A stretch of 39,097 bases of DNA from Craurococcus roseus (GTDB lineage Bacteria > Pseudomonadota > Alphaproteobacteria > Acetobacterales > Acetobacteraceae). The DNA lies in NCBI RefSeq assembly GCF_039523795.1, contig NZ_BAAAFZ010000017.1, forward strand, positions 1-39,097, in the 5' to 3' direction. Position numbers and translations under genes: made by a program. This document shows, in pieces, positions 1 to 7,798 of this stretch (position 1 is its first letter; the number at the start of each line of letters is the position of its first letter). The notes under the pieces were generated by a model that was not told the origin of the DNA, searched no databases, and saw only the letters and a list, made by a program, of their open reading frames with translations.

Positions 1-127
1 GCGGCACGGCGCCGGGTGGCGCGTCGCCCCGCGCGAACACGGCGCGTTCCGGGAAGAACGCGGGCAGGTGCGGCACGCGGCGCAGCAGCGCCGGCGCGAC
101 CGCGAGCGGCGGCGGCCCGGCGGCCAC
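1..127 (-). CDS. KpsC-like capsule polysaccharide biosynthesis protein, N-terminal fragment
   Basis: A minus-strand frame is open from a GTG at 127 to the window edge (about 42 residues visible). It contains the stretch LLRRVPHLPAFFPE, which resembles the N-terminus of KpsC family proteins (a pattern like W-R-I-P-H-L-x-x-F-L near residue 10). KpsC builds the beta-Kdo linker on the lipid acceptor of ABC-exported capsules. The neighbouring divergent KpsM/T/E/D-type genes support that role. Only the first tenth of the expected protein is present and no catalytic motif is visible, so the call rests on a short match plus context. The start is uncertain because the frame stays open upstream and no well-spaced ribosome site precedes the GTG. 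Confidence 0.4.
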   Translation of the reverse strand, partial: MAAGPPPLAVAPALLRRVPHLPAFFPERAVFARGDAPPGAVP

Positions 128-204
128 GAGGCCCTGACCGGGCGCCTCCGTTTCGGTTCGGCGAGGGAAATCCGTCACGGCCGGCGAGCTATAGGAGGCG
201 CGCG

Positions 205-224
205 GTTCGCCTGCTACGGCGAAC
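205..224. promoter_or_regulatory. 7-bp inverted repeat in the divergent capsule intergenic region
   Basis: GTTCGCC (205-211) and GGCGAAC (218-224) form a perfect 7-bp dyad with a 6-nt spacer, midway between the KpsC-like gene and the lipoprotein gene. It could be an operator or a 5' leader hairpin. No known regulator is identified from the sequence. Confidence 0.3.
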
Positions 225-281
225 GGCCTTAACAACGCCTCGCTTTCTGCTAGAGACGGCGAAGGGGGGATTTCGTTGGCG

Positions 282-674
282 ATGCGTCTCCGATGCGGCT
301 TCGAGCGGCGTTTCAGCCGATGGTGCGTCCTCGGCCTGCTTGCCGCCACGGCCGGCGCGTGCGCCAACCCCTTCGCCAGCGGCGGGAGGACCGTGCCGTC
401 CACCGATCCAGCAGCGCTTTCGTCGGTACCGGCCGATCCGGTGGTGGCCTTCGCCGCCTCCGCCATGCCCGGCGCCGAAACGGTCGCGGTGGTGCCGGAG
501 GCCGGGGGCAGCGCCCGTTTGCGCCTGCTCCGCTCCTACGCCGCCGCCAGCGGGCGCGAGTGCCGCGAGGTGCTGATCGGCACCGGCTTGGCGGAGCGCA
601 CCCGGCTGGTGTGCCGGGACGACGGCGTCTGGGCTCCCGCCCGCCCCTTGCTGCGCGGCGGCGCGCGGCCTTGA
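282..674 (+). CDS. small outer-membrane lipoprotein of capsule cluster (DVU3141-like)
   Basis: A 130-residue protein with a basic N-terminus, a hydrophobic segment and a lipobox-like AGAC ending at Cys27, so probably a lipoprotein. The C-terminal half holds SYAAASGRECREV followed by ERTRLVCRDDGVW, with two cysteines that could pair. This pattern is familiar from small lipoproteins beside capsule export genes; their biochemical role is unknown. An AGGGGGGA ribosome site at 263-270 lies 11 nt before the ATG chosen here. A TTG at 276 is an alternative two codons upstream. The stop overlaps the start of the KpsM-like permease (TTGA), suggesting translational coupling. The family assignment is tentative; the lipoprotein call is firmer. 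Confidence 0.7.
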   Translation: MRLRCGFERRFSRWCVLGLLAATAGACANPFASGGRTVPSTDPAALSSVPADPVVAFAASAMPGAETVAVVPEAGGSARLRLLRSYAAASGRECREVLIGTGLAERTRLVCRDDGVWAPARPLLRGGARP

Positions 675-1459
675 CGGGCGGCGGCGCCAGCCTGTTGCCG
701 GCGCTGCGCGTGCAGCTCCGGGTGGTGGGCGCGCTGACGCTCCGCGAACTCGGCACCCGCTTCGGGCGGGACAACCTCGGTTACGTCTGGCTGTTCCTCG
801 AACCCGCGCTGCTGGGCGGCGCGCTCGGCCTCGTGCACCACGTCACGGGCCACGCCATGCCGGGCGGGGTGGACCCGGCGAGCTTCTGGGTGATCGGCTA
901 CATCCCCTACTACATGCTGCGCGGCGTGCTGAACCGCGGGCCCTCGGCGATCGCGGCGAACCAGTCGCTGCTGTACCACCGGCACGTCACCCTGCTCGAC
1001 ATCATGCTGGCGCGGAACCTGCTGGAGGCCGGGGCGACGGGCGGCGCGCTGGTCGGCTTCCTGCTGTTCTTCGGCCTGGTCGGGGACGGGTGGCCGCGCG
1101 AGCCGGCGAAGATCGTTTTGGGCATGCTGCTGATGTTCGGCTTCGCGCACGGCGTGGCGATGCTGCTGGCGGCGGGTAGCGTCTACACCGAGATCTTCGA
1201 CCGGGTGACGCACCTTTTCACCTACCTGTCGTTGCCGATCACCGGCGCCTTCTTCATGGTGTTCTGGCTGCCGACGGAATTGCAGAAGGCGGCGCTCTGG
1301 GTGCCGACGGTGCACGTGTTCGAGCTGGTGCGGGACGGGCAGTACGGGACGCGGGTGCCCACCCATTACGACCTGCCCTACCTGCTCGGCTGGATCGCGG
1401 CGCTGAACCTGCTGGGGATGGCGGCGCTGCGGCGGGCGCGCCGGGACCTCGCGCTGTAG
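671..1459 (+). CDS. kpsM: capsule polysaccharide ABC transporter permease (KpsM-like)
   Basis: A 262-residue integral membrane protein of the ABC-2 type (E. coli KpsM is about 258). An N-terminal amphipathic stretch with TLRELGTRFGRDNLGYVWLF is the usual cytoplasmic gating-helix region of polysaccharide exporter permeases. It is followed by about six hydrophobic segments. The TTG start at 671 overlaps the lipoprotein stop; no ATG fits the conserved N-terminus. It pairs with the ATPase 12 bp downstream to move lipid-linked capsule polymer across the inner membrane. Wzm of O-antigen export is the main alternative, but the KpsE and KpsD partners downstream favour a capsule-type system. Confidence 0.88.
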   Translation: MTGGGASLLPALRVQLRVVGALTLRELGTRFGRDNLGYVWLFLEPALLGGALGLVHHVTGHAMPGGVDPASFWVIGYIPYYMLRGVLNRGPSAIAANQSLLYHRHVTLLDIMLARNLLEAGATGGALVGFLLFFGLVGDGWPREPAKIVLGMLLMFGFAHGVAMLLAAGSVYTEIFDRVTHLFTYLSLPITGAFFMVFWLPTELQKAALWVPTVHVFELVRDGQYGTRVPTHYDLPYLLGWIAALNLLGMAALRRARRDLAL

Positions 1460-1471
1460 GCCGCCGCCGCC

Positions 1472-2119
1472 GTGATCGCGCTCCGGGCCGTCCGCAAGAC
1501 CTACCACACGCGGCACGGCCACAAGGAGGTGCTGGGCTGCGTGGACTGCGAGTTCCGGCCGGGCGAGCAGGTCGGCATCCTCGGCCGCAACGGCGCCGGC
1601 AAGAGCACCTTGCTGCGCGTGATCTCGGGCGTGGAGCGGCCCACCAGCGGCCGGGTGGAGCGGGGCATGAGCGTGTCCTGGCCGCTCGGCTTCGCCGGCG
1701 CCATGCACTACAGCATCAGCGGCGCGGACAACGCGCGCTTCATCGCCCGCATCTACGGCAAGCCGATCGGCTCCACCCTCGACTTCGTGGAGGGCTTCGC
1801 GGAGCTGGGCGAGTACTTCGGCATGCCGGTGCGGACCTACTCCTCCGGCATGATGATGCGCCTCGGCTTCGCGCTGTCCTTGGCGGTGGACTTCGATTGC
1901 TACCTCGTGGACGAGGTGGTGGCGGTGGGCGACACCCGCTTCGGCGAGCGCTGCCGGCGGGCCCTGGCGGAGCGGCGCGAGCGCAGCGCGCTGCTGCTCG
2001 TTTCGCACCAGGCGGAAACGGTGAGGGCTTTCTGCACTTCCGCCGCCATCCTCCAGCATGGCAAGCTGACCCGGTATGACGATCTGGACCAAGCGATCGC
2101 CGCCTACGAGGCGGGATGA
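1472..2119 (+). CDS. kpsT: capsule polysaccharide ABC transporter ATPase (KpsT-like)
   Basis: A 215-residue nucleotide-binding protein with Walker A GRNGAGKST, signature YSSGM, Walker B CYLVDEV and the switch histidine in LLVSH. It ends right after the ATPase fold and lacks the C-terminal sugar-binding domain of Wzt. This fits KpsT (about 220 residues) and argues against an O-antigen exporter. It starts with GTG at 1472. It energises export through the KpsM-like permease. The next gene starts inside its 3' end, in another frame. Confidence 0.9.
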   Translation: MIALRAVRKTYHTRHGHKEVLGCVDCEFRPGEQVGILGRNGAGKSTLLRVISGVERPTSGRVERGMSVSWPLGFAGAMHYSISGADNARFIARIYGKPIGSTLDFVEGFAELGEYFGMPVRTYSSGMMMRLGFALSLAVDFDCYLVDEVVAVGDTRFGERCRRALAERRERSALLLVSHQAETVRAFCTSAAILQHGKLTRYDDLDQAIAAYEAG

Positions 2120-3293
2120 CGCCCTTTCCACCGCCCTCGCCCCGGGCGGTCCCCTGTCGGACGCCACCTGGTCCGGGCCGGTTTCCAAGCCGCGCGGCGG
2201 CGGGCTGCGCCGCCGCCTGCGGCGGCACCCGTTCAAGCTCTTGGTGCTGCTGCCGACCGTGCTGGTCGGGCTCTACTTCTTCGCCGTCGCGGCGCCGCAG
2301 TACGAATCCGAGGCGCGCTTCCTGATCCGCGGCCGGCAGGCCTCCGCCGCCACGGGCCTCGGCGAGGCGTTGCAAAGCGCGGGGTTCCGCCCGGCGAACG
2401 AAGACGCGATGGGCATCCGCGACTACCTGCAATCCCACGACGCCGTCACGGCGCTGCGGGGCGGGCTCGACCTGGTGGGCATCTTCCGGCGGCCGGAGGC
2501 GGACCCGCTCGCCATGTTCTGGTGGGCGGAGCCGAGCGCCGAGCGGTTGCTCGACCACTTCCGGCGCCGGGTGGAGGCGGAGTACGACACCACCAGCGGC
2601 ATCACCTCGCTGCGGGCGCGCTCGTTCCGCCCCGAGGACTCGCTCGCCATCACGCAGGAGCTGCTGCGCCTGTCGGAAGCGATGGTGAACCGGCTGAACC
2701 AGCGCCTCCAGGAGGACGGCCTGCGCGTCGCGCGCGAGGAGCTGGCCCGCGCCGAGGCGCGCCTGACGAACGCCCAGGTGGCGATGACCGAGTTCCGCGA
2801 GCGCGAGCGGGCGGTGGACCCGGCCCGCTCCGCCGCCGTGGCGCTGGAGAACCTCGGCCGGCTGGAAGGCGCTCTGGCGCAGGCCCGGGCGGAGCTGGCC
2901 GAGGCGCAACGCTTCGCCCGCGCCGACAACCCGCGCATCGTGCAGATCCGAAACCGCGTCGAGGGGCTCACCGCCCAGGTGGCGGAGGAGCGCAAGCACG
3001 CCGCGAGCGCGGACGCCGGCAACTCGCAGCAGCTCGGCGAGTACGAGCGGCTTTCGGTGGAGCGCGAATTGGCGCGCGCCCAGCTCGCTTCCGCCACCGC
3101 CTCGCTGGAGCGGGCGCGGGCGGACGCGCAGCGGCAGCAGATCTTCCTGCTGCGGGTGGTGGAACCCAACATGGCCGAGTGGGCGCGGCACCCGAAAGCC
3201 ACGCTCAACACGGCCTACGTCTTCCTGTGCCTGTCGGTGGCCTACGGCCTCGCCTGGCTGCTCGTGGCGGGGATGCGCGAACATGCGTCTTGA
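2076..3293 (+). CDS. kpsE: capsule export inner-membrane periplasmic adaptor (KpsE-like)
   Basis: A 405-residue protein of the polysaccharide co-polymerase type. A membrane segment lies at about 53-72, followed by the periplasmic entry PQYESEARFLIRG typical of KpsE/CtrB. A long charged coiled-coil region spans roughly 200-345, and a second membrane segment lies near 377-398. There is no C-terminal kinase domain, as expected for ABC-type systems. The only plausible in-frame start is the ATG at 2076, giving a 44-bp overlap with kpsT; the ATG at 2116 is in another frame. Its stop overlaps the start of the next gene by 11 bp. It should link the ABC exporter to the outer-membrane KpsD-like protein. 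Confidence 0.85.
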   Translation: MTIWTKRSPPTRRDDALSTALAPGGPLSDATWSGPVSKPRGGGLRRRLRRHPFKLLVLLPTVLVGLYFFAVAAPQYESEARFLIRGRQASAATGLGEALQSAGFRPANEDAMGIRDYLQSHDAVTALRGGLDLVGIFRRPEADPLAMFWWAEPSAERLLDHFRRRVEAEYDTTSGITSLRARSFRPEDSLAITQELLRLSEAMVNRLNQRLQEDGLRVAREELARAEARLTNAQVAMTEFRERERAVDPARSAAVALENLGRLEGALAQARAELAEAQRFARADNPRIVQIRNRVEGLTAQVAEERKHAASADAGNSQQLGEYERLSVERELARAQLASATASLERARADAQRQQIFLLRVVEPNMAEWARHPKATLNTAYVFLCLSVAYGLAWLLVAGMREHAS

Positions 3294-5154
3294 GGCGATG
3301 CTCCGGGCGGCGGCGCTGGCCGCCGGCATCGCGGCCTGGTGGGCGCCGCCTGCCGCGGCGCAGACTCCGATGCAGGCGATCCAGCAGCAGCAACAGCAGC
3401 AGCAGATCCAGCAGGCGCAGCAGGCCCTCCAGCGGCAGCAGCTCGAACAAGCGCAGCAGCAGCAAACGCCGCCGACCACGAGCTACTCCGCGCCCCTCAC
3501 GCTCGGCGGCGGCGCGCGCGTCCCCGCGCTGACGCCCGGGGCGCCGCCCACCTACTCCCTGCCCAACCTCGTCGGGCCGGAGCGCGTCCTGGTGCGCCCC
3601 GGCGAGGTGACGCAGTCGGAGGGCGGGCCGACGGCCAGCGGGCCGCTCGGGGAAACGGGGCGCTTCCCCGGCGCGACGGCGGTGTTCGGCGCGTCGCTCT
3701 TCACGCGCGAATCCACCGCGATCACCGACGCGCCGAACCCGAACTACGTCATCGTGCCCGGCGACCGCGTGTCCTTGCGCGTGTGGGGCGCTATCGAGTC
3801 GGAGGCGCTCGGCGTCGTGGACCCGAGCGGCTTCCTGTTCCTGCCCAACGTGGGCCCGGTCCGCGTCGCGGGCGTGCGCGCCGGCGACCTCCAACGGGTG
3901 GTCGAGGCGGAGGTCCAGAAGGTCTACACCTCGCAGGTGCGGGTCTACGCCGTGCTGCTCTCCACGCAGCGCATCGGCGTGTTCGTGACCGGCTTCGTCC
4001 GCACGCCCGGCCGCTTCGGCGGCTCCGCGGCGGACAGCGTGCTGGACTTCCTGGTGCGCGCCGGCGGCGTCGATCCCGGGCGCGGCTCGTTCCGCGACAT
4101 CTCCGTGCAGCGCGGCGGGCGGACGGTGGTGACGATCGACCTCTACCGCTTCCTGCTGGAGGGCGGCCTGCCGCCGATCCGCTTGCAGGAGGGCGACACC
4201 CTCGTCGTGGCCCGCCAGCGCGCCATGGTCGGCGCGGACGGGGCGGTGCGGAACAACTACCTCTTCGAGGTGCCGAACCGCGCCATGACCGGGCGCGAGC
4301 TGATGGAGTACGCGCGCCCCCTGCCCTCGGCGACCAACGCCGTCGTCCGCGGCACGCGCGGCGGCCAGCCCTTCTCGCGTTACGCCACGCTGGCGGAGCT
4401 GTCGCGCATACAGCTCGGCGACCAGGACATGGTGACGTTCATCACCGACAGCCCGGCGCGCACCGTTCGCGTGACGGTGGAGGGCAGCCGCCTCGGCCCC
4501 TCCGTGCTCGTCACCGACCGCGACGCGAACCTCTGCGGCGTGCTGGACCACGTCGCCGTGGACCCCGCGCTCGCCGACACCGGCTCCGTGTTCCTCCTGC
4601 GGCCCTCCGTCGCGCAGCAGCAGCGCCGCGCCATCGACGAGGCGCTGGACCGCCTGGAGCGGCAGTTGTTCATGGCGGTGAGCGCCACCACCGGCGTCGC
4701 GGCCATTCGCGCCAGCGAGGCGCAGCTCGTCTCCTCCTACATCCAGCGGGCGCGGCGCACGCAGCCGGAGGGCCGCCTGGTGGTGTTCAGCGACGCCGGG
4801 CAGTGCGTGCCGGTGCGGCTGGAGGACGGCGACGTGATCGTCATCCCCGAGCGCTCCTCCACCGTGCTCGTCTCGGGCGAGGTGACGGCGCCGCGGGCGG
4901 TGGTGTACCGGCCGGGGATGCGCCTCAACGACTACGTCCGCGCGGCCGGCGGCTTCACGCCGCGCGGGCGGGAGTCCACCTTGATGGTCCGGCGGGCGAG
5001 CGGGGAGCTGGTGCTGGACCCGGCGAACCAGACGCTCCGGCCCGGCGACGAGCTGATCGCCCTGCCCTACCTGGACCCGAAGAGCTTCCAGATCGGCGCG
5101 GATCTGCTCGGGCTGATCTACCAAGTGGCGGTGGCGACGCGGATCTTCCTGTAG
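3283..5154 (+). CDS. kpsD: polysaccharide export outer-membrane protein (KpsD/Wza family) with Gln-rich N-terminus
   Basis: A 623-residue exported protein with a signal peptide at about 1-26 (cleavage after AAA) and no lipobox cysteine, as in KpsD and unlike Wza. Residues 31-62 are almost entirely glutamine with Ala, Leu and Ile. A polysaccharide-export domain starts near residue 154 (NYVIVPGDRVSLRVWG), followed by repeated SLBB-type segments such as VFVTGFVRTPGRF and VLVSGEVTAPRAV. E. coli KpsD is 558 residues; the surplus is largely the Q-rich and Pro-rich leader. It is the last gene of the capsule export operon and ends 10 bp before a convergent glycosyltransferase gene. It should form the outer-membrane passage for capsule. 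Confidence 0.87.
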   Translation: MRLEAMLRAAALAAGIAAWWAPPAAAQTPMQAIQQQQQQQQIQQAQQALQRQQLEQAQQQQTPPTTSYSAPLTLGGGARVPALTPGAPPTYSLPNLVGPERVLVRPGEVTQSEGGPTASGPLGETGRFPGATAVFGASLFTRESTAITDAPNPNYVIVPGDRVSLRVWGAIESEALGVVDPSGFLFLPNVGPVRVAGVRAGDLQRVVEAEVQKVYTSQVRVYAVLLSTQRIGVFVTGFVRTPGRFGGSAADSVLDFLVRAGGVDPGRGSFRDISVQRGGRTVVTIDLYRFLLEGGLPPIRLQEGDTLVVARQRAMVGADGAVRNNYLFEVPNRAMTGRELMEYARPLPSATNAVVRGTRGGQPFSRYATLAELSRIQLGDQDMVTFITDSPARTVRVTVEGSRLGPSVLVTDRDANLCGVLDHVAVDPALADTGSVFLLRPSVAQQQRRAIDEALDRLERQLFMAVSATTGVAAIRASEAQLVSSYIQRARRTQPEGRLVVFSDAGQCVPVRLEDGDVIVIPERSSTVLVSGEVTAPRAVVYRPGMRLNDYVRAAGGFTPRGRESTLMVRRASGELVLDPANQTLRPGDELIALPYLDPKSFQIGADLLGLIYQVAVATRIFL

Positions 5155-5164
5155 GCGCTGCCGG

Positions 5165-7321
5165 TCAGACGGCGACGAGCTTCGCCAGCGCCTTGCGCTC
5201 CAGGTAGCCGAGGCGCGCGGCGAGGTCGTCGGCGGCGCAGACCATGAAGCCGAGCAGGTTGGGGCCGACCAGCCTGCCGTCCTCCAGGTGCGAGCCTTCC
5301 GGCGTGTCGATCTCCACCACCAGTTCGCGGCCGGCGGCGTCCGGCACCTTCAGGACGCAGAACAGCCGCTCGTGGTCGGCGGCCTCGATCCAGCGGAACG
5401 GCCCGTCCACCGCGCCCGCCGGGCCGGCGCGCAAGCCGAAGCGGCCGCCGCCCGGCGGGCCTTGCATCTGCAAGGTGATGCGCGCCGTGCCCTGGATCGC
5501 GGTCGCCGGCAGGCGCAGCACCGCGCAGCCGCGCAGCGTCCGGACGCCCCATTCCTTCAGCCGGCCCCAGCACGGGCCTTCGCGCACCGCGTCGGCGATC
5601 GCCATCTCCAGGGTCGGGTCCGAACCCGGCAGGGCGCGCACCGCGTAGTCCGCGCCGGCGCGGAAGAAGGGCGCGAGGCGGGCGAGCGGCGGCGTCGGGT
5701 TGGCCGGCACCGCGGCCAGGGCGGCGGCGAGGTCCGCGGCCAGTTCGCCCCAGCGCCGGAGCGGCGGCGCTTGCCGCAGCTTCGCTTCCTGCGCGGCGCG
5801 GAACTCGGCGTCGAAGAGCATCGACTCCAGCCGCTCCACCAGCTCCGGCTCGCTGCCGGAGGCGAAGAACAGCGCCGCCTCGCCGCCCGCCTGCCGCAGC
5901 GAGGAGTTGTCGGCCACGATCGGCACCTTGCCGTAGCCGATGCTTTCCGTGACGGGCAGGCCCCAACCCTCGTACCGGCTGTTGAACACGGTGCAGAGGC
6001 AATCGCGGTAGAGCGCGTCCAGCTCCGCGTCGGACACGTCGTGCAGCAGGAACACGCGCTCGCGGAGCGCGCGGCTGCCGGCCAGCAGGGCGAAGGCCTC
6101 GTCCGCCTTCCATCCGCGCTTGCCGACGCACACCAGGTCCGGCACCGCGTCCGCGCCGTGGCGGCGGATCAGGGCGAGCCAGGCGTTGAACACCAGGAGG
6201 TGGTTCTTGCGGCTCTCGACCGTCGCCACGAACAGCACGTAGGGCCGGCGCCGGGGGCGCGCCGGCGCCGCGGCCGCCTCCGGCAGCAGCGGCCCGGCGT
6301 GGAGGGGCAGCACCGCCACCGGGACGTCGTCGGCGCCCGGCAGCAGTCCGCGCCGCAGCCGCAGCGCGTCGTCGCGCGTGCAATCCGAGATGGCTAGCAT
6401 CGCGTCGGCGTGGACGCAGGCGCCGGCGAACCACGCCGCGAACTCGGCGGACAGGCCCTCCGCGCAATCCTGCGGCCGGAGCACGGGGATGCAGTCGTAG
6501 ACCATGGCCACATAGCGCACGCCGTGCCGCGCCTTGGCCTCGCGCACGCGCAGCAGGTAGTTCGGTATCCACCAAGCGGTGCCGAGCGTGACCAGCGTGC
6601 AGCCCGGCGCGAAGTCCAGCGGCGGGCCGCGCCGCACCGCGTCGGACGCCGCGGAAACGGCGTCCCTCCAATCGGGATCGGCCGGGTCGGCGCCGCTGCG
6701 CGCGAGGCCGGCGAGGCGCTCGAACGCCTCGCGCGGAATCGGCTTCCACGCGCCGCTGGCGGGGTCGAAGGCGGCCACGGCGGCGCCGCCCCCCAGGGAA
6801 TGCTCGATCAGGTTGAGCTGCACCCGCTGGATGCCGGTCGGCGCCCGGTTGCGCTTGGCGTAGTCCAGCAGGTCGGACGCGTCGAACACGCGCGCCGCCG
6901 CGGGCACGGCCGCGTCGGGCGGCGCTTCCTCGACGGGCGCCGGGGCGGCCGCCGCCGCGAGCAGCTCGGCCCGCGCGGCGTCGTTGGCGGGGTCCAGCGA
7001 CACCGCGCGGGCGTAAGCCTCCGCGGCCTCGTCCCGTCGGCCCAGGAGCTTGAGCGCGTGGCCCAGGTGCAGGTGGATGTCGGACTCCTCCGGGCGCAGC
7101 CGCTCGGCGTCCCGGTACAGCAGCAGCGCCGTTTCGGCGTCGCCGCACTCCTTTGTGCAGTGGCCGTATTGCACCCAGATCTGCCAGTGGTCGGGCCGGC
7201 GCCGCAGGTAATCGGCGTAGAGTTCGGCCGCGTCCGCCCAGGCCCTCCCGTCCCGGAGGGCATCGGCCCGCGCGAGCAGGTCATCGGGTGAAAGGCCGTC
7301 CGGTCGGGGCGGCAGGTCCAT
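5165..7321 (-). CDS. TPR-containing GT4 family glycosyltransferase
   Basis: A 718-residue protein. Residues about 12-130 are TPR repeats (AAELYADYLRRRPDHWQIW, ALLLYRDAERLRPEESDIH). A central GT-B glycosyltransferase includes VLFVATVESRKNH and the retaining EX7E motif in YEGWGLPVTES. About 190 further residues at the C-terminus are of unknown function. The ATG at 7321 is preceded by GAGGGGG with good spacing; the frame extends upstream but that start lacks support. It probably adds a sugar to a surface polysaccharide; donor and acceptor cannot be read from the sequence. It converges with the KpsD-like gene, leaving 10 bp and no visible terminator. Confidence 0.82.
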   Translation of the reverse strand: MDLPPRPDGLSPDDLLARADALRDGRAWADAAELYADYLRRRPDHWQIWVQYGHCTKECGDAETALLLYRDAERLRPEESDIHLHLGHALKLLGRRDEAAEAYARAVSLDPANDAARAELLAAAAAPAPVEEAPPDAAVPAAARVFDASDLLDYAKRNRAPTGIQRVQLNLIEHSLGGGAAVAAFDPASGAWKPIPREAFERLAGLARSGADPADPDWRDAVSAASDAVRRGPPLDFAPGCTLVTLGTAWWIPNYLLRVREAKARHGVRYVAMVYDCIPVLRPQDCAEGLSAEFAAWFAGACVHADAMLAISDCTRDDALRLRRGLLPGADDVPVAVLPLHAGPLLPEAAAAPARPRRRPYVLFVATVESRKNHLLVFNAWLALIRRHGADAVPDLVCVGKRGWKADEAFALLAGSRALRERVFLLHDVSDAELDALYRDCLCTVFNSRYEGWGLPVTESIGYGKVPIVADNSSLRQAGGEAALFFASGSEPELVERLESMLFDAEFRAAQEAKLRQAPPLRRWGELAADLAAALAAVPANPTPPLARLAPFFRAGADYAVRALPGSDPTLEMAIADAVREGPCWGRLKEWGVRTLRGCAVLRLPATAIQGTARITLQMQGPPGGGRFGLRAGPAGAVDGPFRWIEAADHERLFCVLKVPDAAGRELVVEIDTPEGSHLEDGRLVGPNLLGFMVCAADDLAARLGYLERKALAKLVAV

Positions 7322-7348
7322 GCGGCGGTCCCCCTCGGCCGCCTTCGA

Positions 7349-7373
7349 TATGCGGCCCGTCTCGGACCGCATA
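7349..7373. promoter_or_regulatory. inverted repeat upstream of the TPR glycosyltransferase gene
   Basis: TATGCGG (7349-7355) and CCGCATA (7367-7373) form a perfect 7-bp dyad 28 nt upstream of the minus-strand ATG at 7321. It may be an operator or a leader hairpin. No regulator is assigned. Confidence 0.25.
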
Positions 7374-7431
7374 GCGCATGCCCGGCGCGGTCAGAACCGG
7401 CGCCGTCGATGCCCGCGGCCCGACCGGCCGT

Positions 7432-7644
7432 TCAGCGCAGCAGCAAGGCCGCGATCAGCAGGAGGGGCGACAGGAGGAGCGCGATCGCCGAGAGCCGCAG
7501 CAGAAGCACCGCGAGTTCGGCCGTCCAGGGCGCCAGCATGGTGCGCAAGGGCTTCGGCGCGACCGTTCCGCCGGCGGGGATTGCGATGGTCTGGACGTTG
7601 CCCGGAAGCTGTTCCACGGGAGCCATCTCGCAACGGACGCTCAA
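7432..7644 (-). CDS. small membrane protein of unknown function
   Basis: A 70-residue frame starting with TTG at 7644, preceded by GGAGGAG at 5-nt spacing, which is the best reason to believe it. The N-terminal 40 residues are soluble-looking. The last 28 are strongly hydrophobic (LAVLLLRLSAIALLLSPLLL), giving one C-terminal membrane helix and a tail-anchored look. An internal ATG at 7626 is the alternative start. It lies 110 bp upstream of the TPR glycosyltransferase on the same strand and may be co-transcribed with it. No family recognised. Confidence 0.5.
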   Translation of the reverse strand: MSVRCEMAPVEQLPGNVQTIAIPAGGTVAPKPLRTMLAPWTAELAVLLLRLSAIALLLSPLLLIAALLLR

Positions 7645-7664
7645 TGAAACTCCTCCCAGCCCTC

Positions 7665-7710
7665 TGATTCAAGCGAAATAGTGTTGCTTTCGTATTAATA
7701 TGCTCGGGCT
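7665..7710 (+). promoter_or_regulatory. AT-rich probable promoter region between divergent genes
   Basis: A short AT-rich island in otherwise GC-rich DNA, with TTGCTT at about 7683 and TATTAATAT at about 7692. It lies between the minus-strand small membrane protein and the plus-strand glycosyltransferase. It could hold promoters for either direction. Spacing is not canonical for the plus strand, so exact -35/-10 boxes are not assigned. Confidence 0.35.
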
Positions 7711-7798
7711 TCTTACCGCGGGGCGCATGCGCCTGTATGCGACGAGCATTGGCTGGGGGAGCGACGATGGCGGATCAGGCGCTGACGGGGGCGGCCGG

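Noticed and set aside
536..2236. Minus-strand open frame of about 560 codons
   Set aside because: Antisense to the KpsM and KpsT genes; composition typical of GC shadows.
3380..3460. CAG tract as a phase-variation switch
   Set aside because: The repeat unit is three bases, so slippage would change length but not frame; on/off switching is not expected.
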